47,135 nt of DNA from an uncultured Faecalibacterium sp. (GCA_900772565.1 CAAHET010000214.1:1-47135), one strand, 5' to 3'; positions 8,726-18,235 are shown, numbered from the stretch's first letter. Made by a program: numbers and translations. Notes: a model not told the origin generated them from the sequence alone.

Positions 8726-9328
8726 TTACTCCGCTTCCTCGTTTTCCGCAGCCACCGCAGCGTTGAGTACTGCCTGCAGCTCCGGGATGCCGTAGCCGTT
8801 TTCGCCGCTGGTCAGCACCACCTTCTGACAGCCATAGGGGCGGCAGATGTTTTCAAAGTCCTCCTGCGTTTTGGCAAGCTGGCTCTTTTTCAGCTTGTCC
8901 GCCTTGGTCAGTGCCACCACATAGGGGATGCGGTGGTAGTGCAGATAGCGCAGCATCTGCAAGTCGTCTGCGCTGGGAGCATGGCGGCAGTCCAGCAGCT
9001 GCACCAGCAGGGTGTGGTGGCGGGGCGCCTCGAAGTAGCTGTTGATGAGGTCATCCCAGCGCTCGCGGTCGGCGTTGCTCACCTTGGCATAGCCGTAGCC
9101 CGGCAGGTCTACAAAATAGCAGTCGTCCACCGAATAGAAATTGATGGTAGCCGTTTTGCCCGGCGTACTGGACACGCGCGCCAGATTTTTGCGGCTGCAC
9201 AGCTTGTTGATCAGGCTGGATTTGCCCACGTTGGAGCGCCCCGAAAAGCTCAGCTCCGGGCGGTCACTTTCGGGCAGCTGGCTGGAAATGCCATAGCTGG
9301 CAATAAAATCAGCTTTATTGAAGATCAT
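8726..9328 (-). CDS. ysxC: Ribosome biogenesis GTPase YsxC/EngB
   Basis: 200 residues, usual length. The G-motifs are in order: G1 GRSNVGKSSLIN (about 31-42), G2 TPGKT, G3 DLPGYG (about 74-79), G4 TKAD (about 142-145) and G5 TSG. Essential TRAFAC-class GTPase acting in late 50S assembly. It sits 20 bases after lon; the lon-ysxC order is common in Firmicutes. Confidence 0.96.
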   Translation of the reverse strand: MIFNKADFIASYGISSQLPESDRPELSFSGRSNVGKSSLINKLCSRKNLARVSSTPGKTATINFYSVDDCYFVDLPGYGYAKVSNADRERWDDLINSYFEAPRHHTLLVQLLDCRHAPSADDLQMLRYLHYHRIPYVVALTKADKLKKSQLAKTQEDFENICRPYGCQKVVLTSGENGYGIPELQAVLNAAVAAENEEAE

Positions 9329-9348
9329 GGCGTGTTCCTTTCTATTTT

Positions 9349-11802
9349 TCAGCAGACAGCGCCCGGCTGGTTCTTCTCAGGCGCAGCGGGGATGCGGCTC
9401 TCCCCCGCCTTGGACTTTTTGGTGCGGGGACGGCCTGCGGTGCTCTTTGCAGCCTTCGGCTTGAGCAGAGCAGCAGCCAGCACCTGCGAGAGGTTCTGCA
9501 TAGGCAGGAAGGTCAGGTTCTTCTTGACCTCCTCATCCACATCGTACAGATCAGGCTCGTTGTCCTTGGGGATGAGCACGGTCTTCATACCCTCGCGGTA
9601 GGCAGCCATGCTCTTTTCCCGCAGGCCGCCAATGGGCAGCACATTGCCGTGCAGGGTGATCTCGCCAGTCATGGCCACATCGCCGCGCACCGGAACGCCG
9701 GACAGGCAGGACACCAGTGCCGTGGTCAGGGTGACGCCGGCGGAAGGGCCATCCTTGGGCACAGCACCCTCCGGGGCGTGGATGTGCAGGTCGCACTTTT
9801 TCAGCCGCTCAGGGTCGATGCCGTATTCCTCGGCATGGACGCGCACCCAAGTGACTGCCAGCTGTGCGCTCTCCTTCATCACATCGCCCAGCGAGCCGGT
9901 AACCGTGATCTTGCCGGTGCCGTTGTCCATGACCTGCACCTCGATGGGCAGGGTCTCGCCGCCTACACTCGTCCATGCCAGACCGTTGACGATGCCCACG
10001 GCGTTGGTGCGGTTGAGGAAGTCCGGCTTGACGATGCGGGGGCCCAGCAGTTCCTCCAGCATGGCAGCGGTAACGGCTACGCTTTCCACCTCACCGGCGG
10101 CGATTTTGCGGGCACACTTGCGCAGCACACTGGTGATGGTGCGCTCCAGATTACGCACACCGGCTTCGCGGGTGTAGCCGTCGATGATGCCGTAGAGTGC
10201 ACTCTGGTTCATGGTGACCTTGCCAGTCAGACCGCAGGCCTTGAGCTGCTTGGGCAGCAGATGCTTGCGGGCAATGTTGTATTTTTCCACGCGGGTATAG
10301 CTGGGCAGCTCGATGACGTCCATGCGGTCGCGCAGCGGGCCGGGGATGCTGCCCAGATCGTTGGCGGTAGTGATAAAGAGCACATGGCTCAGGTCAAACG
10401 GGATATCAATGAAATGATCGTTGAAGGTGCTGTTCTGCTCCGGGTCCAGCGCTTCCAGCAGAGCTGCCGCCGGATCGCCCCGGAAATCCCCTGCCAGCTT
10501 GTCGATTTCGTCCAGCAGCATCAGGGGGTTGGAGGACTTGGCGGTGATCATGGCGCTGATGATCTTGCCAGGCATGGCGCCGATGTAGGTGCGGCGGTGG
10601 CCGCGGATCTCAGCCTCGTCCCGCACGCCGCCAAGGCTGATGCGCACATACTTGCGGCCAAGGCTTTCGGCAATGGAGCGCGCAATACTGGTCTTGCCAA
10701 CGCCCGGAGGGCCGACCAAGCAGATAATCTGTGCCTTCACATCCGGTGCCAGCTTGCGCACGGCCAGCGTTTCCAGAATGCGGTCCTTGACCTTTTTCAG
10801 GCCGTAGTGATCCCGGTCTAAGATCTGCTGGGCACGGTGGATATCCAGATCATCCACGGTCATGGTGTTCCACGGCAGATCCAGACAGGTATCCAGATAG
10901 GTGCGGATGACCGTAGCTTCCTGATTGCTGCCCTGCATCCGGGACAGGCGGTCTACCTCCTTGAGCAGCTTTTTCTCGCTGTCCTCGGCAAGGTGCAGTT
11001 CCCGGATCTTGCGGCGGTAATCATCGGCCTCGGCGTGGGTATCGTCCCCCTCGCCCAGCTCGTCGTTGATGATGTGCAGCTGCTCATGCAGGTAGTAATC
11101 GCGCTGGTTCTTGTCCATGGACTCGTTGACCTTTTCCGCGATCTCCTTTTCGATCTTCATCACCTGACATTCGCGGCGCAGCATCTCCACAAGGCGCTGC
11201 AAACGGCCGTTGAGGGTGTTCTCGTTCATGACGGCCTGCTTGTCCTCATAGCGGAACAAGAGGTTTGCCGGCATATACTCGGTAAGGAACATGGGGTCAT
11301 CGCTGGAAACGATGGTGAACACCACGTCCTTGGCAAGGCGCGGGTTCATGCCAAGATATTCGTCAAAGCCAGTCTTGAGGGCGCGGAGCAGTGCTTCGGT
11401 CTCCACAGCTTCTTCGGGCTTTGCGGCACGCACGGGAGCGGAGCGCACGGCGGACAGCAGAAAATCGCCGGTGGTATCCAGCTCGGTCAGCTTGGCGCGG
11501 TACTTGCCCTCCACCAGCACCTTGACCAGCTCGTCCGACACGCGCAGCACCTGCTTGACCTCGGCTACTACGCCGTAGGTGTACAGATCCTGCTGGGTGG
11601 GCTCGCTGGTCTCCATCTCCTTCTGGGCTACCAGAAATACGTTGGAGTTGTTGGCCATAGCCCACTCCACAGCGGCAATGCTCTTTTCCCGCCCGACTTC
11701 AAAATGAACAAGGTTGTTGGGGAACACCACAAGCCCGCGCAGTGCGATGGTGGGCAGATGGAGTTCCTTACGCTCGACCTTGATGGTAACTTTTTCAGAC
11801 AT
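9349..11802 (-). CDS. lon: ATP-dependent protease La
   Basis: 817 residues from the ATG at 11802, which has GGAGGTG seven bases upstream; a TTG two codons earlier is less likely. An N-terminal substrate-binding LON domain (about 10-205) and a coiled-coil middle are followed by the AAA+ module with Walker A GPPGVGKTS and Walker B LLDEIDK. The C-terminal protease has the catalytic Ser in PKDGPSAGVTL and the Lys about 43 residues later in GLREKSMAA. A Lys/Arg-rich 40-residue tail (RPRTKKSKAGESR) follows the protease domain, which is longer than in model Lon. First gene of the operon with ysxC, a methyltransferase and hslO. Confidence 0.97.
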   Translation of the reverse strand: MSEKVTIKVERKELHLPTIALRGLVVFPNNLVHFEVGREKSIAAVEWAMANNSNVFLVAQKEMETSEPTQQDLYTYGVVAEVKQVLRVSDELVKVLVEGKYRAKLTELDTTGDFLLSAVRSAPVRAAKPEEAVETEALLRALKTGFDEYLGMNPRLAKDVVFTIVSSDDPMFLTEYMPANLLFRYEDKQAVMNENTLNGRLQRLVEMLRRECQVMKIEKEIAEKVNESMDKNQRDYYLHEQLHIINDELGEGDDTHAEADDYRRKIRELHLAEDSEKKLLKEVDRLSRMQGSNQEATVIRTYLDTCLDLPWNTMTVDDLDIHRAQQILDRDHYGLKKVKDRILETLAVRKLAPDVKAQIICLVGPPGVGKTSIARSIAESLGRKYVRISLGGVRDEAEIRGHRRTYIGAMPGKIISAMITAKSSNPLMLLDEIDKLAGDFRGDPAAALLEALDPEQNSTFNDHFIDIPFDLSHVLFITTANDLGSIPGPLRDRMDVIELPSYTRVEKYNIARKHLLPKQLKACGLTGKVTMNQSALYGIIDGYTREAGVRNLERTITSVLRKCARKIAAGEVESVAVTAAMLEELLGPRIVKPDFLNRTNAVGIVNGLAWTSVGGETLPIEVQVMDNGTGKITVTGSLGDVMKESAQLAVTWVRVHAEEYGIDPERLKKCDLHIHAPEGAVPKDGPSAGVTLTTALVSCLSGVPVRGDVAMTGEITLHGNVLPIGGLREKSMAAYREGMKTVLIPKDNEPDLYDVDEEVKKNLTFLPMQNLSQVLAAALLKPKAAKSTAGRPRTKKSKAGESRIPAAPEKNQPGAVC

Positions 11803-11893
11803 ATACAAACACCTCCCGACTGCCGCTCAAGTTCCCATGCTGCGGCAGCGCTATCCTTTGGGGTCTTTTTGATAAAAATACAGTTGTTTCCTT

Positions 11894-11921
11894 ATTATAC
11901 AGATTTCCGGCCAAAATGCAA
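11894..11921 (-). promoter_or_regulatory. Promoter of the lon operon
   Basis: On the minus strand TTGCAT (11916-11921), a 16-base spacer and TATAAT (11894-11899), 92 bases upstream of the lon start. No CIRCE element is present here. Confidence 0.65.
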
Positions 11922-11942
11922 CTGCCTTGCCGGAATGGTCGG

Positions 11943-12488
11943 TCATTCGGGGCGGTTTTCGTGGGTGTTGAAGCCCATTTTGCCCAGCGCGGGCAGCAGC
12001 GCACGCAGGGTGACCGAGGTGAGCGCGCCCATGACAAGCCCCAATACCAGCATGACCGGCGCATAGTACAGCGACAAAGACGAGGAGATGATGACCCCCG
12101 CGCCCAGCAGCTGCCCCACGTTATGCGCCAGTGCGCCACAGACCGACAGGATGAACCATGTAGGACGCACCGGCAAAAGATAGTACAGCACCCACATCAC
12201 CGCAAGGGACAAAAGTCCGCCGCACAGCGAGAGAAAGCCCGCCGTAAAGCCGGAAACCAGAAAGACGAACAGTGCCTTGAGCACATCCAGCACCAGCGCC
12301 TGCCGGGGGCCCATGAAGAACAGGGCATACATGACCACGATGTTGGCAAGCCCCAGTTTCATGCCCGGCAAAAGCCCGGGGATGACCAGCGTGCCCTCGA
12401 TGAAGGAAAGCGCCATGGCCAGCGCAAACAGCAGACCAGATAGGGCGATGTGCCGTGTTTTTTGATAGTTGCGGTGATTTTTAGGCAT
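11943..12488 (-). CDS. Gx transporter family / HepS1-like membrane protein
   Basis: 181 residues with five or six membrane helices. The N-terminal ALSGLLFALAMALSFIE and PGMKLGLANIVVMYALF segments are typical of PF07456, named heptaprenyl diphosphate synthase component I or Gx transporter family. These look like small substrate-binding (ECF S-type) membrane subunits. It starts 15 bases after the ABC-F gene in the same direction. The true substrate is unknown. Confidence 0.8.
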   Translation of the reverse strand: MPKNHRNYQKTRHIALSGLLFALAMALSFIEGTLVIPGLLPGMKLGLANIVVMYALFFMGPRQALVLDVLKALFVFLVSGFTAGFLSLCGGLLSLAVMWVLYYLLPVRPTWFILSVCGALAHNVGQLLGAGVIISSSLSLYYAPVMLVLGLVMGALTSVTLRALLPALGKMGFNTHENRPE

Positions 12489-12503
12489 AGAGGATACGCT
12501 CCT

Positions 12504-14399
12504 TTATTCTTCGGGCTGCTGCGTTTGCTCGTAGGCTTCCTGCTCTTCCATGGCGGCTTCCCATGCGGCAAAAAGTTCCTCCTGATGGAAGCGCAGGTCA
12601 CTCAGTTCATCGCTTTTCTGGCGCAGCAGGTCGGGGTCGTTGTACACCTCCGGGGAGTTGATCTCGTTGTCCAGCTCCACCTCCCGTGCGCCGCAGGCCT
12701 CCATCTCGTCCTCGCAGGCCTTGATCTTGGCGCGCAGCTCGGCGCGGCGGCGGCGCTGCTCCTTGCCGTAGCCGGTCTTGGCGGGTTCCGCAGCCTTCTG
12801 CGCAGCCTGCACCGGGGCGGCACGTCCCATCAGGGCATCGTAGCTGGGGTAAAGCACCGCCTTGCCGTCCTCGAGGTAGAGGATGGGACAGGCCAGACTG
12901 TTCATCAGGTGACGGTCGTGGGTGACCAGCAGCAGCGTGCCGGTGTAGGCCATCAGCGCTTCGGTCAGGTTTTCGCGGGTATAGATGTCCAAGTGGTTGG
13001 TGGGCTCGTCCAAAAACAGCAGGTTCGGGCGTTCCAGCACGATCTCTGCAAAGCGCAGACGCGCCAGCTCGCCGCCGGACAATGCCTCACAGGGTTTGAA
13101 CACGGTATCGCCCCGGAAGCCCAACTTTGCAAGGTGGCTGCGCACCTCCAGCTCGGTCATGCGGGGGTACTTATTCCATATTACATCAATGACTCTGCCC
13201 TGCCCCAGACGGTTCTGCTGCTGGGCAAAAATGCTGGGACGCGCCCCGGTGCCCAGCCGCACCATGCCGCCGGAGGGGCGGCGCTTGCCATCCAGTACCT
13301 GCATCAGGGTGGATTTGCCTGCGCCGTTGGGACCGGCAATGATGAGCCGCTGCCCGCGGCAGACCGTATAGGTAAAAGGCTCCAGCAGGGTACGCTCCCC
13401 GATCTTGATGCTGAGGTTTTTCAGCGTCACCAGCTCATTCCACGGTTCTACGTCATATTCAAAGCGGAATTTCAGCTGGTTGGTCTCGTCCTTGGGGGCT
13501 TCGGTGATCTCCAGCTTTTCCAACTGCTTACGGCGGCTCTGCGCCATTTTGGTGGTGGAAGCGCGCACAAGGTTGCGGTCCACATAGTCCTGCAGCTTTT
13601 CAGCCAGTGCCACATCGGCATCATGCTGCTTTTGGCGCAGGGCATCGGCGGCTTCCTTCTGGGGCAGATAGGCCGAGAAGTTGCCCTTGTAGGTAGTCAT
13701 GGTCTGAAAGGATACCTCCCAGATCTTTGTACACACGTTATCGAGGAAATAGCGGTCATGGCTGACCACCAGCACCGCGCCGGAGTAGCCCTTGAGGTAG
13801 TTTTCCAGCCATTCCATGGTGGCAAAGTCCAAGTGGTTGGTGGGCTCGTCCAGAATGAGCACGTCCGGTTTTTCCAGCAGCAGCTTTGCTAGACGCAGCC
13901 GCGTCAGCTCGCCGCCGGAGAGCACCGCAATGTTCTTTTGCCATGTATCCTGCGCAAAGCCCATGCCGGACAGCACCTTTTTGATGTTCACATCCATGTT
14001 ATAGCCATCGGCGGCGTCCACGATGTTCTGCAGGGCATCGTGCTGCGCCAGCAGGTCGGCGTTCTCCGGCTGGGCAGCCATGCGGCGCTCTAAGATCTGC
14101 ATCTGCGCCATGGCATCCAGCACCGGGGCAAAGGTGGCGCGCATCTCGCCGTAGATATCCAGCGTGGTGTCCAGCTTTGCGTTCTGCTCCAGATAGCCCA
14201 GCGTTACCCCGTGGGTCACACTGAACTCGCCCTCGTAGTCCTGATATTCGCCGGTAAGGATCTTGAGCAGGGTGGTCTTGCCTGCGCCGTTCTGTCCCAC
14301 GATGCCGATGCGGTCCTCCCGCTCGACACTGGCGGTCACATCATGCAGCACCACCTTTTCGCCAAAGGTCTTACCCAGTTTTTCCAAATGTATCAGCAT
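12504..14399 (-). CDS. ABC-F family ATPase
   Basis: 631 residues with two ATP-binding cassettes and no membrane domain. Cassette 1 has Walker A GQNGAGKTTLLK (about 36-47), signature LSGGELTRLRLAKLL and Walker B LILDEPTNHLD. Cassette 2 has Walker A GPNGAGKSTLM, signature LSGGELARLRFAEI and Walker B LFLDEPTNHLD. A charged interdomain linker and a C-terminal coiled coil (about 545-631, with YGKEQRRRRAELRAKI) fit the YdiF/Uup-like groups. ABC-F proteins act on the ribosome E site; whether this one affects translation stress or antibiotic binding cannot be told. Confidence 0.92.
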   Translation of the reverse strand: MLIHLEKLGKTFGEKVVLHDVTASVEREDRIGIVGQNGAGKTTLLKILTGEYQDYEGEFSVTHGVTLGYLEQNAKLDTTLDIYGEMRATFAPVLDAMAQMQILERRMAAQPENADLLAQHDALQNIVDAADGYNMDVNIKKVLSGMGFAQDTWQKNIAVLSGGELTRLRLAKLLLEKPDVLILDEPTNHLDFATMEWLENYLKGYSGAVLVVSHDRYFLDNVCTKIWEVSFQTMTTYKGNFSAYLPQKEAADALRQKQHDADVALAEKLQDYVDRNLVRASTTKMAQSRRKQLEKLEITEAPKDETNQLKFRFEYDVEPWNELVTLKNLSIKIGERTLLEPFTYTVCRGQRLIIAGPNGAGKSTLMQVLDGKRRPSGGMVRLGTGARPSIFAQQQNRLGQGRVIDVIWNKYPRMTELEVRSHLAKLGFRGDTVFKPCEALSGGELARLRFAEIVLERPNLLFLDEPTNHLDIYTRENLTEALMAYTGTLLLVTHDRHLMNSLACPILYLEDGKAVLYPSYDALMGRAAPVQAAQKAAEPAKTGYGKEQRRRRAELRAKIKACEDEMEACGAREVELDNEINSPEVYNDPDLLRQKSDELSDLRFHQEELFAAWEAAMEEQEAYEQTQQPEE

Positions 14400-14432
14400 A
14401 GTTTTGATCCGTTATCCGTTCTTTTTCATATT

Positions 14433-15173
14433 TCAGCACTGGTGGCGGCGGTTCTTCAGGCCAACATTGGCCAGTTCCTCCTGCTCCATCACCAGCGGAT
14501 ACAGCTCTTCCAGACTGGCGATCTCGTAGGTGGGGATCACCTTGCCGGGGTTCTCGGCGTGGTTAGGGTTGTACCAGCAGGTATCCAGCCCGGCGTTGCT
14601 GCCGCCCTGAATATCGCTGGGCAGGCTGTCGCCCACCATCAGAACGTGCTCCCGGTTCTCCACGCCCAGCGCGCGCAGGGCGGCATCAAAGATGCGGGCA
14701 TTGGGCTTTTCGCAGCCCATTTTCTCAGAGATGAACACGTCCTCCATAAAGTTCATCACGCCGCTTTCAGCCAAACGGCGAGTCTGCACCTTCTGAGCAC
14801 CGTTGCTGACGATGGCCAGCGTTGCCACCTCGGAAAGCTCGCGCAGCACGTCCAGCACCTCCGGGCTCATCAGGTCCGGGTGGGTGGACAGCTGCTCCAG
14901 ATAGTAGCGGTTCATCTCCACGCCGTCACCGGCGGCATTGATGGCCTTTAAAAAGCGGCTGAACCGCTCGCCGAACAGCTTTTCGCGGCGAATCTGGCCT
15001 TTTTCCAGCTGCCGCCACAGTTCCTCGTTGATGGTGCGGTAGGTCTGCACAGTCTCGGCGTCCGGCTCGATGCCGTAATTCACCAGCGTTTCGGCCAGCG
15101 CCTTGTTTTCAGCTGCGTCAAAGTTGAGCAGCGTATTGTCCGCATCGAACAGGATGCAATAATATTTTGCCAT
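14433..15173 (-). CDS. yjjG: YjjG-type HAD noncanonical nucleotide phosphatase
   Basis: 246 residues. HAD motif I FDADNTLLNFD (8-18), motif II IVSNGAQ, a conserved Lys in GCEKPNARIF and motif IV GDSLPSDIQGG are complete. The C1 helical cap (about 20-95) fits the YjjG group, which dephosphorylates noncanonical pyrimidine nucleoside monophosphates. It is 33 bases upstream of the ABC-F gene in the same direction and may head that transcript. Enzyme specificity is by family only. Confidence 0.85.
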   Translation of the reverse strand: MAKYYCILFDADNTLLNFDAAENKALAETLVNYGIEPDAETVQTYRTINEELWRQLEKGQIRREKLFGERFSRFLKAINAAGDGVEMNRYYLEQLSTHPDLMSPEVLDVLRELSEVATLAIVSNGAQKVQTRRLAESGVMNFMEDVFISEKMGCEKPNARIFDAALRALGVENREHVLMVGDSLPSDIQGGSNAGLDTCWYNPNHAENPGKVIPTYEIASLEELYPLVMEQEELANVGLKNRRHQC

Positions 15174-15221
15174 AGTATCTCACTTTCTTTTCAGCATTTC
15201 CCACTTTGGTGTATCAACAGG

Positions 15222-15258
15222 GAGAAGCCAGCCCCACCCCCGGCAGAGCTGGCTTCTC
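15222..15258. terminator. Hairpin between yjjG and the 73-residue gene
   Basis: A perfect 11-bp inverted repeat (GAGAAGCCAGC at 15222-15232 with GCTGGCTTCTC at 15248-15258). The following bases are only weakly T-rich, so termination is probable rather than certain. Confidence 0.5.
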
Positions 15259-15259
15259 G

Positions 15260-15481
15260 TTATTCAGAAACAATTTCATACGCAGACAGGTCTGTTTGTG
15301 CCGGGGTGTTGTCCGGGCACGTCGTCTTTCCCTCGCAGGGCGTCAGACCGCATTTCTGCATTTCTTCCTCCAGTGCACTGTTATCCACGTTTTCCCAGTC
15401 GGTATCGTAGTAATCCACGCTGCCGTCGGTCACGTCATTTTCCCCGGGCAGGGAGGGCGTGCGCATCTCTTGCCAGTACAT
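15260..15481 (-). CDS. Small acidic protein, unknown
   Basis: 73 residues from the ATG at 15481; a longer frame to 15502 is possible. The sequence is acidic and has a two-cysteine segment (KCGLTPCEGKTTC). No family is recognised. It lies downstream of the SGNH hydrolase on the same strand and may be its last co-transcribed gene. Confidence 0.45.
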   Translation of the reverse strand: MYWQEMRTPSLPGENDVTDGSVDYYDTDWENVDNSALEEEMQKCGLTPCEGKTTCPDNTPAQTDLSAYEIVSE

Positions 15482-15536
15482 AGGGCTCCACCTTCCTCTC
15501 ACGCCAGCCTATGCGGCGCAGAGAAGGAATGTGCCC

Positions 15537-17351
15537 TTAGTTGGCAGCTTCCTTGCTGGCGCTGGCCTCGGTCTTGGAAGAAGCGGGCTTTTCCTCTTTA
15601 GAAGAAACCGGTTTTTCCTCCTTGGAAGAGGAGCTGCTCTGCGAAGAAGAGACAGGCTTTTCTTCCTTAGAAGAGGCCGCAGAGGAAGCGGGCTTCTCCA
15701 CCTTGGAGGAGCTGCCGGTGCTTTCGGAAGTACCGTTCGAGGAGGAAGAAGCGGGCTTATCCTCCTTGGAAGAAGCCGGTTTTTCCTCCTTAGAGGAGGA
15801 CGTTTCATCCTTGGAAGAAGCAGGCTTATCCTCCTTAGAGGAAGCACTGGAACTGCTGGTGCTGCTGGACGAGCTGGACGATGCACCGCTGACCATAAGC
15901 TCCAGCTTATTGCTGGTCACGGTGCAGTCGTTATAGCTGGCAGTAGCGTACACCCGGAAGGTGCCGCCCAGCATAGAGGGGTCTACCTCGCCCTTTACGG
16001 TAGTCTTACCGGCAGCTTGTGTTACCTCGCTGCCGTTGACATACCAGCGAATGCTGGAAGCCTCGAGATACTTACCCTTGAGGGTAGCTTTAAAGGTGTA
16101 GGAATCCCCTAGCACTGCCCTTCCGTTGAGGCTGATCTGGATGGAGGCAGCCGCAAATACAGCAGTCACATCCACATTCTGGTCAAAATTGGTATCGGTA
16201 CGGGTACGCTTTGTCACGCCATCGCTCCACTTGACGAACACATAGCCATCCTCCGGCACAGCAGTTACCGTAACGCTCTGGGCGACACTGGTCACCTTGA
16301 CGGTAAGAGCGTTGCCGCTCTCGCTGCCGCAGGTCAAAGAACCGCCGCCGGATCTATCCACCCGGTAATCAGCCTGATATTGTGTTTCTTCTGCGGCAGC
16401 AGAGGAAGAAGCCTCCTCCGAACTGCTGGGTGCTTCCACAGCAGAGCTGGGGTTCGCGGTATACTCGGCGCGGGTGGGGATATTGCTTGTATCCGGGCGG
16501 CGATCCTCAGTCTCATAGGCGTGGGTGCGCAGATACTTCAGCAGTACCTTCAGGCCTGTGGGCTTGAGGTGGATATCCCCACTCTGGTAGTAATCGACAT
16601 TGCCATAGCCGTTGGCGTCCTTGAGCGCCTCGGCTGAGTTGAGGAACTTGACCCCCAGCTGCTCGCACATGGTCAACAGCGCCATGTTGAAATCATCAAT
16701 GCGGGTCTGGTCCATGTTAGGATAGTTGGCATGGTTGGACGGGACAGGCGGCACCGTGTTGACGATGATATCGGTATAAGGATAGCTGGCCTGAATGGCC
16801 TGCACCAGCGCAGTGTAGTTGCTGATAAAGTCCTCGGTGCTCATGCTGTTATCGTTGGTGCCCAGCATGATGACCACCCGGCGGGGCTTCATTTTTGCCA
16901 CTGCCTGCGCGATGGTATAGCGGTTATCGTCCCGCTTGAAGGTGACGATACCCTCGTTCAGGGCGGCACTGGTGCCAATGCCTTCTTTCGCGCAGAACTG
17001 CTGCAGCGAGATCAGACCGTTGGCGTACAGGCGCACCGTGTTGGAATCGCCAATAAAAAGGGTCTGCTCCTGATAGGCATTGCCTGCATCGGCGGTCCCG
17101 GTGAGCAGTGCGCTGGAGGTTTCGTTGATCTGGTAGTGGTCGGAGATATCCTCCTCCCCTTCCGGGGCGGGCGCAGGGGTAACAATGGAAGAATCCCCCG
17201 GCTGCTCCGTCGGGTTCTTGCCCCGCTTGAGCATGGTAAGGGTGATGCCGATGGTCAGCAGCGCCGCCAGTGCACACACGATGCACACCAGCACCGCCTG
17301 CTTCTGCATCGGGGTCAGCGCCTGATTCTCCTTTTGGTTATTGCTTCTCAT
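15537..17351 (-). CDS. Membrane-anchored SGNH/GDSL hydrolase with Ser/Lys-rich repeat tail
   Basis: 604 residues. A basic N-terminus and one membrane span (about 20-42) serve as signal anchor. The SGNH domain (about 90-280) shows block I FIGDSNTVRLYANG, block III MLGTNDNS and the catalytic Asp/His pair in YQSGDIHLKP. A bacterial-repeat type module follows (about 335-405, AVPEDGYVFVKWSDG), then an Ig-like domain (about 405-490). The last 110 residues are repeats of SSKEEKPxSS type, probably a wall-spanning stalk. It probably deacylates a cell-envelope or polysaccharide ester. Upstream is a HAD gene 40 bases away. Confidence 0.85.
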   Translation of the reverse strand: MRSNNQKENQALTPMQKQAVLVCIVCALAALLTIGITLTMLKRGKNPTEQPGDSSIVTPAPAPEGEEDISDHYQINETSSALLTGTADAGNAYQEQTLFIGDSNTVRLYANGLISLQQFCAKEGIGTSAALNEGIVTFKRDDNRYTIAQAVAKMKPRRVVIMLGTNDNSMSTEDFISNYTALVQAIQASYPYTDIIVNTVPPVPSNHANYPNMDQTRIDDFNMALLTMCEQLGVKFLNSAEALKDANGYGNVDYYQSGDIHLKPTGLKVLLKYLRTHAYETEDRRPDTSNIPTRAEYTANPSSAVEAPSSSEEASSSAAAEETQYQADYRVDRSGGGSLTCGSESGNALTVKVTSVAQSVTVTAVPEDGYVFVKWSDGVTKRTRTDTNFDQNVDVTAVFAAASIQISLNGRAVLGDSYTFKATLKGKYLEASSIRWYVNGSEVTQAAGKTTVKGEVDPSMLGGTFRVYATASYNDCTVTSNKLELMVSGASSSSSSSTSSSSASSKEDKPASSKDETSSSKEEKPASSKEDKPASSSSNGTSESTGSSSKVEKPASSAASSKEEKPVSSSQSSSSSKEEKPVSSKEEKPASSKTEASASKEAAN

Positions 17352-17390
17352 ATTCTAACCATTCTCCTTCCGAAGGAATGAAACTTCCCG

Positions 17391-18065
17391 TCATACCCGG
17401 ACAGCCAGTAGCCGGTCGGTAAGGTCGGCACAGCTTTCAGCCAGCAGCACCGGATGGAAGGGCTCCAGCTCTTCCTGGCTGCCGTAACCGTACAGCACAC
17501 CGGCAGCATCCAGACCACAGTCGGCAGCGCCCCGCATATCATCGTTGCGGTCACCTACCATCAGCACCCGCTTGCCCTGCAAAGCGGGCTGGCCGAGCAC
17601 ATAACGGACGACCTCGGTCTTGGTGTCCCGGCTTTCGTCCATGGAGGCACCGCCGATAAAATCAAAATACTGTGCCAGTCCCTGCTCTTCCAGAATGGGC
17701 ATGACTACCTTGGTGGGCTTGGAGGTAGCGGTACACAGGATAAAGCCCGCCTCCTTCAAGCTTTTCAGCATCTGCGGAACGCCCGAGAACACGGCACACT
17801 CGTGGCTGCCCTTCACCGCGTAGCTCGCACGGTAAAGGTCGGTAGCCTTTTCGATCAGTGCCGGGTCGGTAAAGTGCTCGCCGAAGCTTTTGCGCAGGGG
17901 CGGCCCCAGATACCGGCGCAGGTTTATGCCGGATACATCCACACCCATGGTGCAGAAAACCTCTTGCAATGTATGAATGATACCGGGGGCTGAATCGATC
18001 AGCGTCCCGTCCACATCAAATAGGATCGCATCATAATGCAGCAATGTTTTATTCCTCGCTTTCAT
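17391..18065 (-). CDS. HAD hydrolase, phosphoglycolate phosphatase-like
   Basis: 224 residues. Motif I FDVDGTLIDSAPG (15-27), the cap (about 30-95), motif II CTATSKP, Lys of motif III and motif IV GDRNDDMRGA are present. This is the Gph/PpaX-like subfamily; substrate could be phosphoglycolate, pyrophosphate or a sugar phosphate. It begins at an ATG preceded by weakly purine-rich sequence and is followed by the SGNH gene. Confidence 0.85.
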   Translation of the reverse strand: MKARNKTLLHYDAILFDVDGTLIDSAPGIIHTLQEVFCTMGVDVSGINLRRYLGPPLRKSFGEHFTDPALIEKATDLYRASYAVKGSHECAVFSGVPQMLKSLKEAGFILCTATSKPTKVVMPILEEQGLAQYFDFIGGASMDESRDTKTEVVRYVLGQPALQGKRVLMVGDRNDDMRGAADCGLDAAGVLYGYGSQEELEPFHPVLLAESCADLTDRLLAVRV

Positions 18066-18235
18066 GGTGATACACCCAATAGTATAGCACAGATTTGATA
18101 CATCAGCAATTCCAACAAAAGATTTTTCTGTCTCTTATGCAGAATTTTCATAAAAAGGGCGGCATAGCACAACGCCGGAGCGCGCCAAAAAGCTCTGTCC
18201 AAGTGCTACACATTCTTTTCCAAATCCCTCTAACG

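Noticed and set aside
7051..8766. Plus-strand frame of 571 codons opposite hslO and the methyltransferase
   Set aside because: Antisense shadow covering two real genes and their gap; no ribosome site.
15540..15840. Direct repeats that could suggest a CRISPR-like array
   Set aside because: The repeats are in-frame codons of a Ser/Lys/Glu-rich protein tail, of uneven length and without spacers.
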